35,460 nt of DNA, taken from contig JACPFL010000276.1 of the NCBI GenBank assembly GCA_016183025.1, positions 17,354 through 52,813 of the forward strand. Reading direction: 5' to 3'. The translations under genes were made by a program, and so were the position numbers. Positions within the stretch are counted from its first letter, which is position 1. Every line of letters starts with the position of its first letter. The notes beneath the pieces were generated by a model, which worked only from the letters and a program-made list of their open reading frames with translations, did no database searches and was not told where the DNA came from. Positions 6,897 to 16,065 of this stretch are shown in pieces. This DNA is from Deltaproteobacteria bacterium. Lineage in GTDB: Bacteria; Desulfobacterota; JACPFL01.

Positions 6897-8223
6897 CCGC
6901 CTCCTCCTGAGCCGGAAGCGTCACGGCGAACCTGGTCCCCTGCCCTGGCACGCTCTGGACCGTGATCGTGCCGCCGTGCTGCTCCACGATCTGCCGCGCG
7001 ATGGCCAACCCCAGCCCGGTCCCTCGCGGCCGGCGGGTGAAGAAGGGCGAGAAGATCTGCGAGAGGTCGTCGGGAGAGATCCCCTCGCCCCGGTCCTTGA
7101 TGGTCACCACGACCGTGCCGGGTCGGCCTGCCCGAAGCACCTGCACGGCCAGCACTCCCCCGCGGGGCATGGCCTGCAGGGCGTTCACCATCAGGTTGGT
7201 GAAGACTTGCCGGAGTCGCTCGGCATCGCCTGGGATCGGGGGAAGGTCCCGGGCCCCTTCCCGGTGGATCAGGACCCCCACCGCCTGGGCCTCCGGCTGG
7301 AAGCGCGCCACCAGTTCGTCCAACAGCGCCTCCAGCTTGACCTCCCCCCGCTGGATCGGGCGAGGGCGGGCGTACTCGAGCAGGTCAGCCGCGAGCTGCT
7401 CCAGACGCCGCGCCTCCCGGACCATGGCCTCCGTGACCTCCGCGCTACCCGCCTCCCCGCCCTGCCGTTCATGCAGGTACTGGGCAAGCCCTTTCAGGGC
7501 CGCCAGCGGGTTGCGGATCTCGTGCGCCAGGACTGCAGCCATCTCCCCCAGCACGGCCAGGCGCTCCCGGCGGGCATGGGCCGCCTGCAGGGCGACGTAG
7601 CGGCGCAGGGTGAGCAGCTCGTACGCCGCCAGCACGCCCACCAGGAGCAGGAGCAGACCCACAATGAGGGCGTGGACCTCGGCCTCCCGGAGCACCCAGC
7701 GGGCGGCGCTCGTGTGGAGGGCCACCCGCAGGAAGCGGAGGTGGGTGGCCGCCGCATCCGGCAACCGCAGGGGGAGGGTCAGCTCGTAGACCTCCTCGCC
7801 GGTGCCGAGCAGCACCAGCTCGGTGATCGGCATGTGCGTCTGGCTGGCCCGCCGCACGCGCTCGTCCACCTGCCGCCGTCCCACCAGCTCGGGGTTGGAA
7901 TGGGCCAGGACCAGGCCGTCCCCTTCCAGGACCGCCATGTAGGCGAGGTCGCGGTCCTGCTGCGTGGCGACCAGGGTCTGGAGCGCTCGGGCATCCCGGG
8001 CGCCGAGGGCCGACAGGGAGGCTGCCAGCGTGCGGGCGCGCGTGAGGGCCTCGCGCTGCAGTCGATCTTCCACTACCCGGGAGGCGGTGCGGTAGGTCAA
8101 CACGGTGCTCACCGCGAGCGCCAGCCCTGCCAGCGCGACCAGCGCCACGACGCCCCGCACCGGGAATGCCCTCCGCCCGCTCTCCTCCGCCAGCCGATCC
8201 CGGCTGCGGGGTTCCGTTGACAC
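6889..8223 (-). CDS. Membrane sensor histidine kinase, partner of the sigma-54 activator
   Basis: The product is 444 residues. A first membrane helix (about 24-43) and a second (about 184-204) enclose a ~140-residue periplasmic sensor domain. The second helix is followed directly by the DHp domain with HEIRNP (His234 as phospho-acceptor); no clear HAMP domain is seen. The ATPase domain has the N-box NLMVNALQ (343-350), the G1 box DRGEGIS (377-383) and the G2 box GTGLGLAIAR (401-410). This is the NtrB/AtoS/ZraS-like layout that pairs with NtrC-type regulators. I chose GTG 8223; the frame is open further upstream but that part overlaps the fumarase gene. It lies 44 bp after fumC and overlaps the regulator by 8 bp. 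The signal sensed cannot be read from the sequence. Confidence 0.92.
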   Translation of the reverse strand: MSTEPRSRDRLAEESGRRAFPVRGVVALVALAGLALAVSTVLTYRTASRVVEDRLQREALTRARTLAASLSALGARDARALQTLVATQQDRDLAYMAVLEGDGLVLAHSNPELVGRRQVDERVRRASQTHMPITELVLLGTGEEVYELTLPLRLPDAAATHLRFLRVALHTSAARWVLREAEVHALIVGLLLLLVGVLAAYELLTLRRYVALQAAHARRERLAVLGEMAAVLAHEIRNPLAALKGLAQYLHERQGGEAGSAEVTEAMVREARRLEQLAADLLEYARPRPIQRGEVKLEALLDELVARFQPEAQAVGVLIHREGARDLPPIPGDAERLRQVFTNLMVNALQAMPRGGVLAVQVLRAGRPGTVVVTIKDRGEGISPDDLSQIFSPFFTRRPRGTGLGLAIARQIVEQHGGTITVQSVPGQGTRFAVTLPAQEEAGV

Positions 8224-8267
8224 GTCGTGCTCCGCGCTCGCCTGGCCGCCAGAGTGCCGGGGCCGGG

Positions 8268-9668
8268 TCAGAACCGGCCCCCCTGCGCCAGCTTCTCCAG
8301 GTCCAGCACTTCGTCCAGCGTCTCTGCGGTCAGCAGGCCGGCCTCCAGGATCGCCCGGCGGATGGGCTTGTCCTCCTCCAGGCACTTCTTGAAGATCTTG
8401 GCCGCGTTGTCGTACCCGATGGCCGGGGCCAAGGCCGTCACCAGCGCGGCGCTCCGCTCGGCGTACTCCCGGCACCGTTTGGCGTCGGCGGTGATCCCCC
8501 GGACGCACTTGTCGGCCAGGGCCTGCGCCGCGCGCCCCTCGATCTCGATGGACTCCAGGAGGTCGTAGGCGATGACCGGCATCATGACGTTCAGGTCGAG
8601 GTTGCCGTTGAGCCCGGCGATCGCGATGGCCGCATCGTTCCCGATGACCTGGGCCGCCACCATGTTCACCGCCTCCGGGATCACCGGGTTCACCTTCCCG
8701 GGCATGATGCTCGAGCCGGGCTGCGTGGCCGGCAGCTCGATCTCGGCCAGCCCGGTGCGCGGCCCCGACGTCAACAGGCGCAGGTCGTTGGCCATCTTCA
8801 TCAGACCGACGGCAATGGTCTTCAGCGTCCCTGAGGTCTGCACGCAGGCGTCCTTGTTCTGCATCGCCTCGAACAGGTTGGGCGCCCGGCGGAAGCGCAG
8901 CCCCGTCAAGGCGTTCAGCTCCTTGACCACCCCATCGGCGAACCCGGGGGCGGCGTTGAGCCCGGTCCCGAGCGCCGTCCCCCCGATCGGGAGCTCCGCC
9001 AGCTGCGATTTGGCCTGTTCCACGCGCTCGATCCCGTGCCGGATCACGCTCGCGTACCCCGAGAACTCCTGGCCGAGGGTGATGGGCACCGCGTCCTGGA
9101 GATGCGTGCGCCCTGACTTGACCACCCGGGCGAACTCCTGCGCCTTTCCCTCGAGCGCTTCGGCCAGCGCCCTGAGCCCGGGGAGCAGCGTGCGCTCGAT
9201 CGCCTCCATCGCGGCCACATGGATGGCCGTCGGGAAGACGTCGTTGGTCGACTGCCCCATGTTGACGTGGTCATTGGGGTGCACGGTCTTGTCGCCCCGC
9301 TTCCCCCCCAGCAGCTCGATGGCGCGGTTGCCGATGACCTCGTTGGCGTTCATGTTCGTGGAGGTGCCGGAGCCGGTCTGGAAGATGTCCACCACGAACT
9401 CGGTGTCCAGCCGCCCCTCGGCCACCTCCAGGGCCGCCTTCTCGATGCCCTCTGCCAGGCGATGATCCAGGAGTCCCAGGGCCCGGTTCGTCCGGGCGCA
9501 GGCCGCCTTGATCAGCCCCAGGGCCTTGATGAACCCCCGCTGGAAGCGCAGCCCGGAGATGGGGAAGTTCTCCACGGCCCGCGCGGTCTGCGCCGCGTAG
9601 TAGGCGTTGGCCGGCACCTGCATCTCCCCCATGCTGTCGCGCTCGATCCGATACCCCTTTTCCGCCAT
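8268..9668 (-). CDS. fumC: Class II fumarate hydratase or aspartate ammonia-lyase
   Basis: The product is 466 residues, the normal length for the fumarase/aspartase superfamily, which makes fumarate from malate or aspartate by anti-elimination. Visible hallmarks are NDHVNMGQSTNDVFPTAIH, SGRTHLQDAVP and the signature loop GSSIMPGKVN with its mobile catalytic Ser. After the loop the sequence reads PVIPEAVN, which is closer to aspartases than to E. coli FumC (PTQCEA), while the C-terminal IGYDNAAKI resembles fumarases, so specificity is open. ATG 9668 follows GGGGAGGGG. It heads an operon with the two-component pair, behind a sigma-54 promoter at 9769-9784. Confidence 0.85.
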   Translation of the reverse strand: MAEKGYRIERDSMGEMQVPANAYYAAQTARAVENFPISGLRFQRGFIKALGLIKAACARTNRALGLLDHRLAEGIEKAALEVAEGRLDTEFVVDIFQTGSGTSTNMNANEVIGNRAIELLGGKRGDKTVHPNDHVNMGQSTNDVFPTAIHVAAMEAIERTLLPGLRALAEALEGKAQEFARVVKSGRTHLQDAVPITLGQEFSGYASVIRHGIERVEQAKSQLAELPIGGTALGTGLNAAPGFADGVVKELNALTGLRFRRAPNLFEAMQNKDACVQTSGTLKTIAVGLMKMANDLRLLTSGPRTGLAEIELPATQPGSSIMPGKVNPVIPEAVNMVAAQVIGNDAAIAIAGLNGNLDLNVMMPVIAYDLLESIEIEGRAAQALADKCVRGITADAKRCREYAERSAALVTALAPAIGYDNAAKIFKKCLEEDKPIRRAILEAGLLTAETLDEVLDLEKLAQGGRF

Positions 9669-9768
9669 CGTCCCCTCCCCTGTCTCCCGATGTGGTCGGG
9701 CCTGTCGCGCACAAGCCCTGTCAACGGCTGAGGAAATGGTACCACGTCCGTCAATCCCGGAAAAATGT

Positions 9769-9784
9769 TGCAAGGGGGATGCCC
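9769..9784 (-). promoter_or_regulatory. sigma-54 (-24/-12) promoter of the fumC-kinase-activator operon
   Basis: On the minus strand the site is GGGCATCCCCCTTGCA, followed by an A/T-rich stretch. It has GGCA, exact GG-N10-GC spacing and a perfect TTGCA -12 element. It is one of the two best sites in the window, 100 bp before ATG 9668. Confidence 0.75.
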
Positions 9785-9868
9785 CTCACCCTTCAAAGCC
9801 ATCACCCGGGCACAGGCAGGGGTTCCCGCGACCCCCGTCCGACCGTCTGGCCGCGAGGCAGCGAACAT

Positions 9869-9893
9869 CCTGTCCGTGGCCTGACAGAATGCC
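9869..9893. promoter_or_regulatory. Shared enhancer-like site between fumC and formate dehydrogenase operons
   Basis: CCTGTCCGTGGCCTGACAG (9869-9887) is an inverted pair of CTGTC/GACAG arms, and it runs into GACAGAATGCC (9883-9893), which fits the window-wide GACA-N3-TG[T/C]C dyad. It lies 98 bp from the fumC promoter and 226 bp from the formate dehydrogenase promoter. Confidence 0.5.
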
Positions 9894-10119
9894 GCCTCCG
9901 AGGAACCCGCACGAGCCCGGCGCGGAGCCCCTGCACTCTGCTCGTGCCGAGCGAGGCCCCGAAGACTTGGGACGTCTTCCGGCAACCCGGACCCTTCCGC
10001 CGCCAGAAATGGCAAGCGGTCCTGGCGTGGAGGAGTTCACTTCGCCACGGTGGCAAAAAGGCGACCGCCGCGAGCCAGATTGCGAAGCGCCACACCTCCC
10101 CATCAGACGGTCCGTCCTC

Positions 10120-10135
10120 AGGAACAGTTTTTGCT
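10120..10135 (+). promoter_or_regulatory. sigma-54-type promoter of the formate dehydrogenase operon
   Basis: The site is AGGAACAGTTTTTGCT. The -12 half (TTTTTGCT) is excellent and GG-N10-GC spacing is exact; the -24 half matches GG and AC only. It lies 60 bp before the first gene at 10195. Confidence 0.5.
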
Positions 10136-10194
10136 GACCTTCAACGTGTCCCCATACGCAAGGCGCAGGCCCGGCGCGCTTGGAGGAAGACGGG

Positions 10195-10521
10195 ATGGAT
10201 GGGATGTGGCTCTACGGGTGGAGCGTGGTGCTCAGCGTTTTCCTGTGGGTCGTCTGGATCCTGGCTGTTGGCCTCTGGGTGCTCATTCTGGGCAGCCTGA
10301 TCGTGACCCAGGTGCGGACAGCCGCTGAGCCGCCGGTGGCGTACGAGACCGGCGTGTGCCCGGTCCACGGAGTGCCGGTGGAGGTGACCTTCCGACGCCG
10401 GTCGCGGTTCAGCCGCCGCGTGACGGAGGTCCTCCGCTGCTCGGCTCAATCCGAGCCCGAGCGCCTCACCTGCAATCAGGCCTGTGTCGACAAGGGGCTG
10501 GGGGTCCAGGCGGCAGCGTAG
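10195..10521 (+). CDS. Small single-span membrane protein with four C-terminal cysteines
   Basis: The product is 108 residues. One long hydrophobic helix (about 5-36, WSVVLSVFLWVVWILAVGLW and onward) is followed by a ~70-residue soluble part with CPVHG (near 54), a single RC (near 81) and CNQAC (near 93-97). Four Cys and one His in this layout could hold zinc, an Fe-S cluster or a redox disulfide. I do not recognise the family. ATG 10195 is preceded by GGAGG at ideal spacing; ATG 10204 is a weaker alternative. It is the first gene of the formate dehydrogenase operon, 64 bp before fdhA, so a role in maturation, anchoring or electron transfer of that enzyme is the natural guess but is unproven. 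Confidence 0.75.
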   Translation: MDGMWLYGWSVVLSVFLWVVWILAVGLWVLILGSLIVTQVRTAAEPPVAYETGVCPVHGVPVEVTFRRRSRFSRRVTEVLRCSAQSEPERLTCNQACVDKGLGVQAAA

Positions 10522-10585
10522 GACTTCCAGCCAGCCGCGAGGACAGAGGGCTCCCGGCATCGCGGGACATCGGAGGGGTGAGGCC

Positions 10586-13500
10586 ATGAGCATCGATCGG
10601 AGGGACTTCCTGAAGGCGGCGGGCGCCGCGGCCGGCAGCCTGCTGCTCCCCGTCGGCGCGGAGGCGGCGGCCCAGGCCGCCCGTTTCCCACTCCACAAGC
10701 AAGTCATGGAAGGGCGGTCCATCTGCCCCTATTGCTCTGTCGGATGCGGCGTCATCATCGCCACGGACCAGGCGGGGCACGTGGTCAACACCGAGGGGGA
10801 TCCGGATCACCCCATCAACCGTGGGGCCCTGGACCCCAAGTCGGTGGCGATCACCCAGCTCTGCAACAGCCCCCTTCGGCTGAAGACGGTGCGGTACCGG
10901 GCGCCCGGGAGCGACCAGTGGGAGGACAAGCCGTGGGACTGGGCCCTCGGCGAGATCGCCAAGCGGATCAAGGCGACCCGCGATGCCACCTTCATCGCGA
11001 AGAACGCCCAAGGGGTCGCGGTCAACCGGACTGAAGCGATCGCCTGGCTGGGAGGCGCCGCCAACAACAACGAGGACTGCTACCTGGGCGCCAAGCTGAT
11101 GCGGGCCCTGGGGGTCGTCTACCTGGAGCACCAGGCCCGGATCTGACACTCCTCCACGGTGGCCGGTCTGGGCCCCACATTCGGTCGCGGCGCGATGACG
11201 AACCACTGGATCGACCTGAAGAACGCCGACGTCGTCCTCGTCATCGGCGGCAACCCGGCAGAGAACCACCCCGCCTCGATGCTCTGGGTCAACCGGGCCC
11301 GGGAGGAGCGAAAGGCCCGCCTCGTGGTGGTGGACCCCCGTCTGACCCGCACGGGCGCCCGGGCAGACCTCTATGCCCCCATCCGGAGCGGCACCGACAT
11401 CGTCTTCCTGGGGGGCCTCATCAACCACGCCATCCAGCGCCGCCTCTACAACGAGGAGTACGTCAAGGCGTACACCAACGCGCTGACGCTCGTTCATCCG
11501 CAGTACCGCGGGCCTGCCGAGCTGAATGGCGTCTTCTCCGGCTTCGACCCGAAGAAAAGGAGCTACAACCCTGAGACCTGGCAGTACCAGACGCGCACGG
11601 AGACTGTCACCGGCAAGCCGGTTACCCTCCCCAGGATGGCGGCAAGCCTCGACGACCCCCAGTGCGTCTTCGCCCACCTGAAGCGGCACTACGCCCGCTA
11701 TACCCCGGAGATGGTGGAACGGGTCTGCGGCACGCCAAAGGATCTCTTCCTCAAGGTCGCCGAGACCTTCTGCGCCACCGGGGAGCCCGGCAAAGCGGGG
11801 ACCATTCTCTACGCCATGGGCCAGACCCAGCACACGGTCGGCACGCAGAATGTCCGGGCCATGGCGATCCTCCAGCTCCTCCTGGGGAACGTCGGAATTC
11901 CGGGTGGCGGCGTCAACGCCCTCCGGGGCGAGTCCAACGTCCAGGGAAGCACCGACATGGCCCTGCTCTTCCACGACCTCCCGGGCTACCTCGGCTGCCC
12001 GACAGAGGCCCAGGCCGACTTCGCCAAGTTCACGGCCAAATGGGACACGACGAGCTTCTGGGCCAACGGGCCGAAGTTCTTCGTGAACCTGATGAAGGCG
12101 TGGTGGGGGGAGGCGGCCACGAAGGAGAATGACTGGGCGTACCACTACCTCCCCAAGGTCGGCGGGAACTACTCCTGGATTCCCCTCTTCGAGGCGCTCT
12201 ACACCGGGAAGATCAAGGGGCTGCTCGCCATGGGCCAGAATCCGGCCGTCTGTGGCCCCAACGCCCGGTTCGAGCGCAAGGCCCTGGGGAACCTCGACTG
12301 GCTGGTGGTGATGGAGCTGTTCGAGACCGAGACGTCCGCCTTCTGGCACGCGCCGGGCGTGGACCCCAAGACGATCAAGACCGAGGTCTTCCTGCTTCCT
12401 GCGGCCGATGCCATGCAGAAGGCCGGCAGCATCGTCACCAGCGGCCGGCTGATCCAGTGGCGGGACCGGGTGGCCGCCCCGCCCGGGGAGGCGAGAGAGG
12501 ACATCTGGATCCTGGACCGGATCTGCCGGACGCTCAAGGCCCTGTACAAGGGGAGCACGGCGGCCAAGGACCGACCGATCCTGGACCTGGTCTGGGATTA
12601 CGGCGATCCCCCCGAGGCCGGCCGCGTGGCCCGGGAGATCAATGGCTTCGCCCTGGGGGACGTGAAGGATAAGGACGGCAAGGTGCTGGTGGAGCCGGGC
12701 AAGACGATCCCCGGCCTGGCCGTGCTCGCGGCTGCGGCCGACCCGGGCACCATCGCCTGTGGCAACTGGCTCTATGCGGGCTACTTCCATCCGGCGGACG
12801 ACGGCACCGGCGTCGCCATGCCAGCAGCGAAGCGACGAGGGCTGAAGGACCCGGGCGGCCGCGGCATCTACCCCTACTGGGGGTGGGCGTGGCCGGCCAA
12901 CCGCCGGATCCTGTACAACCGCTGCTCGGCCCGGCCGGACGGCCGCCCCTGGAGCGAGGTGATGAGGCTCATCTGGTGGGACGCCGCGCAGAAGGAATGG
13001 GCGGGCTACGATGTCCCCGATTTCCCGCCCACCAAGGCGCCGGAGACCAGGGCCGATCCGGCTGGCACCGGGCTCGCCGCGCAGAGCGGGACCGACGCCT
13101 TCCTCATGAAGGCCGATGGCAAGGGGTGGCTCTTCTCCCCGAAGGGGCTCACGGACGGCCCCCTGCCAGAGCACTACGAGCCCCTGGAGTCCCCCATCCG
13201 TAACCCCCTCTCCCGCGTCCAGGTCAACCCTGTAGTCAGGGTCTGGGAGACCGATAAGGACAAGGAGGTGGGGGACCGGGTCGGGGCGGCGGAGCAATTC
13301 CCCATCATCTGCACCACGTACCGGCTCACGGAGCACTTTCAGGCCGGGGCCATGTCGCGCACCCTGCCGTGGCTGGCCGAGACCCAGCCGGAGATGTTCG
13401 TGGAGATCAGCAAGGAGCTGGCGGCCGAGAAGCGGATCAAGAACGGCGACCGCGTGATCGTCACCTCGGCCCGGGGCCGGATTCGCGCCGTGGCCATGGT

Positions 13501-13693
13501 CACGGGCCGCTTCAAGCCCTTCCGCGTGGACGGCAAGCTCGTGCACCACATCGGGATGCCGTGGCACTACGGCTGGGTCGGGCTTGCCACCGGCGACAGC
13601 GCCAACGACCTGACCCCGCACGTGGGCGACGCCAACACCATGATCCCGGAGTACAAGGCGTTCCTGGTGGACCTCCGGAAGGCGGAGGTGTGA
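10586..13693 (+). CDS. fdnG: Formate dehydrogenase-N type catalytic (alpha) subunit, selenocysteine-containing
   Basis: This is a molybdenum/tungsten bis-MGD enzyme that oxidises formate to CO2, 1035 residues when the in-frame TGA at 11144-11146 is read as Sec187. The family context around it is unmistakable: ARI-U-H before TVAGLGPTFGRGAMTNHW, as in E. coli FdnG (Sec196). A twin-arginine signal (DRRDFLK, residues 4-10, then a hydrophobic stretch) sends it to the periplasm. The [4Fe-4S] cysteines are 47, 50, 54 and 93. ATG 10586 follows GGAGGGGTGAGG. The stop is one base before fdhB. A stop-respecting gene caller would split this gene into two pieces and miss the Tat signal. Confidence 0.96.
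11144..11182 (+). promoter_or_regulatory. UGA selenocysteine codon with bacterial SECIS hairpin
   Basis: Counting the U of UGA as 1, the key features of the E. coli fdhF SECIS fall in place: a bulge-position U at 17 (11160), a GGCC/GGCC apical stem (11161-11164 with 11171-11174) and the loop GGUCUG with G23-U24 (11166-11167), the SelB contact. This decides that the TGA is recoded rather than a disabling stop. Confidence 0.92.
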
Positions 13694-13694
13694 G

Positions 13695-14489
13695 ATGGCC
13701 AAGGTCGCGATGCTCGTCGACACGACCCTCTGCACGGGCTGCCGAGGGTGCCAGGTGGCCTGCAAGCAGTGGTGGGACCTGTCCGCCGAGGTCACAGGGA
13801 ACCGGGGGAGCTATGAAAATCCGCCGGACCTCTCCCACAGCACCTGGACCCGCGTGACCTTCCACGAGGTGGAGGATGGCCGGGGCCTGCAGTGGTATCA
13901 CCTGGCGTGGGGGTGCGTGCACTGCACGGAGGCCGCCTGTGTGGACGTTTGTCCCACCGCGGCCCTGAAGTACCATCCGCTCGGGTTCGTCTCGCTGGAG
14001 CGGGACCTCTGCAACGGGTGCGGCTACTGCCTGACCGCCTGCCCGTTCGACATCCCCCAGCTGGAGAGCAACGTCCTGACCGGGCGGGGGAAGGCCACCA
14101 AGTGCAACCTCTGCCAGGACCGGGTGACCGAGGGCCTCATCCCGGCCTGCGTCAAGACCTGCCCGCCCGGGGCCATCCGCTTCGGGGACCGGCAGCAGAT
14201 GGTGACCCTGGGGCGGACCCGGGCGGCAGCCCTGCAGGAGCAGGGCTTCGCCGAGGCCAGCCTGTACGGCCCGGAGTTGCTGGGCGGGCTGGGACGGATG
14301 TTCGTGCTGGCGGCGCGCCCGGCGAAATACGGCCTGCCCGAGCGCCCCACCTACCCCCTCGCGGTGACCCTCTGGCAACGGCTCTTCCAGCCCCTGGGGC
14401 AGCTCGGGGTCCTCGCCACCGTCTTCGGCCTGGCCGCCAACTGGGTGGTGACGCGGCGGCTTCGAGGGAAGAAGAAGGAGGAGGTGTGA
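13695..14489 (+). CDS. fdnH: Formate dehydrogenase iron-sulfur (beta) subunit
   Basis: The product is 264 residues and transfers electrons from the alpha subunit to the membrane cytochrome b through four [4Fe-4S] clusters. Cysteine groups are CTGCRGCQVAC (13-23), CVHCTEAACVDVCP, CNGCGYCLTACP and CNLCQDRV...CVKTCP. A C-terminal hydrophobic helix (about 226-245) and a basic tail (RRLRGKKKEEV) anchor it in the membrane as in FdnH. It starts one base after fdhA and ends one base before the gamma subunit, so the three are translationally coupled. Confidence 0.95.
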   Translation: MAKVAMLVDTTLCTGCRGCQVACKQWWDLSAEVTGNRGSYENPPDLSHSTWTRVTFHEVEDGRGLQWYHLAWGCVHCTEAACVDVCPTAALKYHPLGFVSLERDLCNGCGYCLTACPFDIPQLESNVLTGRGKATKCNLCQDRVTEGLIPACVKTCPPGAIRFGDRQQMVTLGRTRAAALQEQGFAEASLYGPELLGGLGRMFVLAARPAKYGLPERPTYPLAVTLWQRLFQPLGQLGVLATVFGLAANWVVTRRLRGKKKEEV

Positions 14490-14490
14490 G

Positions 14491-15165
14491 GTGAACGGAC
14501 GAGCGATCTCCCGCTTCACGGCCGGCGAGCGGCTCTTTCACTGGGTGTACTTCGTGGCGTTCCTCACGCTCGCTACCACCGGCGCCTTCCTCTATCTCCC
14601 CTGGTTCTCCTTCGCCATCGGCGAGTCGGGCGAAACGAGCCGGCTCCTCCACCGCCTCTTCGCCCTGCTGCTCCTCGCCGTGCCGATCCTGACCCTGATC
14701 GTCTCCCCGAAGGAGTTCCGCGCAGACCTTCGGGAAGGGCTCACGTGGCGGGCTGAGGACCGGCGGGCGCTCCGGGTGCTGCTGACGCGCTACTACTGGA
14801 CAGGCGATCCGGCGGGCCTGCCCCCGCAAGGGAAGTTCACGGCCGGGCAGAAGCTGAACATCGGGCTACAGATCCTGGCCTTCGCCGTCATGGCCGTGAC
14901 CGGGCTCCTGCTGTGGTTCGGTCGAGGACTCCTGCCTGTGGGACTCCTCCGGTGGAGCCTGATCCTGCACGGCGGGGCGGCCGTCGCGGCAACCTGCTTC
15001 GTCCTCGTCCACATCTACATGGTGACCCTCCTGCCCATGACCAACCAGGCCATCGCCTCCATGTTTCTGGGCACAGTCTCGGAGGAACATGCCCTGACGC
15101 ACCATCCGAAGTGGTACGAGGCCCTGGTGCGGCGGCGGATGAGCCGGGCGGAGCGGAGGGGATGA
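14491..15165 (+). CDS. fdnI: Formate dehydrogenase cytochrome b (gamma) subunit
   Basis: The product is 224 residues with four predicted membrane helices and is the diheme cytochrome b that passes electrons from the beta subunit to quinone. Candidate heme ligands lie in FHWVYF (His17 or so), LLHRLF, ILHGGAA and LVHIYM. The GTG start follows GGAGG, which is inside the end of fdhB. Its presence makes this a respiratory enzyme that feeds the quinone pool rather than a soluble NAD- or hydrogenase-linked one. Confidence 0.93.
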   Translation: MNGRAISRFTAGERLFHWVYFVAFLTLATTGAFLYLPWFSFAIGESGETSRLLHRLFALLLLAVPILTLIVSPKEFRADLREGLTWRAEDRRALRVLLTRYYWTGDPAGLPPQGKFTAGQKLNIGLQILAFAVMAVTGLLLWFGRGLLPVGLLRWSLILHGGAAVAATCFVLVHIYMVTLLPMTNQAIASMFLGTVSEEHALTHHPKWYEALVRRRMSRAERRG

Positions 15166-16016
15166 TGGGGCAGGACGCCGAGGTCCCGCTCCGGCTGCGG
15201 GAAGAGCGAGAGCAGAGGGCTGATCTGGCCCGGACCCTGGATCTGCACCTCGCCCTGCTGGCGGCCAGGGCGGAGGTGGCCGTTCGGGTGCCGGCTGACT
15301 GGCCCGAGCATGCTTGGTCCCGGCTCCAGCAAGGTGAGCCGGCCCTGTGCCTCGACGAGCTCGAGCTGGACTGGGAGGCGGTCGTCCGGCTGGCCAGAAC
15401 GGTCTGCCACATTCTGGCGCGCCAGGAGCCAGCGCGCTCTCCTGCCCTCGCCCGTATCGCCTCCCGATTCGATGAGGCCGCGCTCAGTCCCAAAGGCGTG
15501 CAAGCCCTGGTCGTCCGGTACCTGGCAGACCACGACGGGGGCGGACTCCCGGAGCCAGGCGTGGACCCGGCGCTCTTCGGCTTCGTGCTGAATCAGGCGC
15601 TTCACCCCTTTCTCCAGGCGTATGCGGCCGTCGCGGCGCCGTTGCTCGAACAGGAGCGCTGGCTCCGGGGACGGTGCCCCGTGTGCGGCGGCCATCCTGA
15701 CTTCGCCGCCCTGGAGGGTGAGGTCGGCGAGCGCCGGCTGCTCTGTGCGCGTTGCGACAGCGAATGGGCCTACCGGCGACTCGGGTGCCCCTTTTGTGGC
15801 AACGAGGACCCCGGGGGCCTGGGCTACTTCCCCACCGGAGACGGCGCCTACCGCCTCTACGTCTGCGAGCAGTGCAAGGGGTACCTGAAGACGGTTGACC
15901 TCAGGGAGACCTGGCGCAGGCGGTCCCTGCCCGTCGAGCGGATCCTGACGGTGGGGATGGATCTGGCTGCGGCGGAGCAGGGATATCGCAGGGCCACGGG
16001 ATCCCGCCCGGATTAG
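15165..16016 (+). CDS. fdhE: Formate dehydrogenase accessory protein FdhE
   Basis: FdhE is a cytoplasmic rubredoxin-like maturation factor needed for activity of Tat-exported formate dehydrogenases. The product is 283 residues. The C-terminal half has four CxxC pairs (CPVCGGHP, CARC, CPFCGNED, CEQCKGY) that bind metal in the E. coli protein; the N-terminal half is helical and poorly conserved. Two adjacent ATGs (15162 and 15165) are possible; 15165 has the better distance from GGAGG. Both overlap the gamma stop, so it is the last gene of the coupled operon. Confidence 0.92.
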   Translation: MGQDAEVPLRLREEREQRADLARTLDLHLALLAARAEVAVRVPADWPEHAWSRLQQGEPALCLDELELDWEAVVRLARTVCHILARQEPARSPALARIASRFDEAALSPKGVQALVVRYLADHDGGGLPEPGVDPALFGFVLNQALHPFLQAYAAVAAPLLEQERWLRGRCPVCGGHPDFAALEGEVGERRLLCARCDSEWAYRRLGCPFCGNEDPGGLGYFPTGDGAYRLYVCEQCKGYLKTVDLRETWRRRSLPVERILTVGMDLAAAEQGYRRATGSRPD

Positions 16017-16065
16017 GCTCTCGACGCGGACGGCAGTCCAGATCTGCTCGTGGTCGGCCCGGACC

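Larger units (their letters stand above)
9669..10194. other. Divergent intergenic regulatory region between fumC and the formate dehydrogenase operon
   Basis: These 526 bp carry no convincing gene. They hold a sigma-54-type promoter pointing left (9769-9784), one pointing right (10120-10135), and a TGTC/GACA cluster (9869-9893) between them that could serve both. The remaining sequence shows nothing I can name. Confidence 0.6.

Noticed and set aside
11144-11146. Stop codon breaking the formate dehydrogenase gene, suggesting a pseudogene
   Set aside because: Both sides are intact and in frame, the position equals Sec196 of E. coli FdnG, and a bacterial SECIS follows.
10466-13795. A 1109-codon open frame on the minus strand, antisense to formate dehydrogenase
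   Set aside because: It mirrors fdnG codon structure in GC-rich DNA, has no family sequence, and the plus-strand gene is certain.
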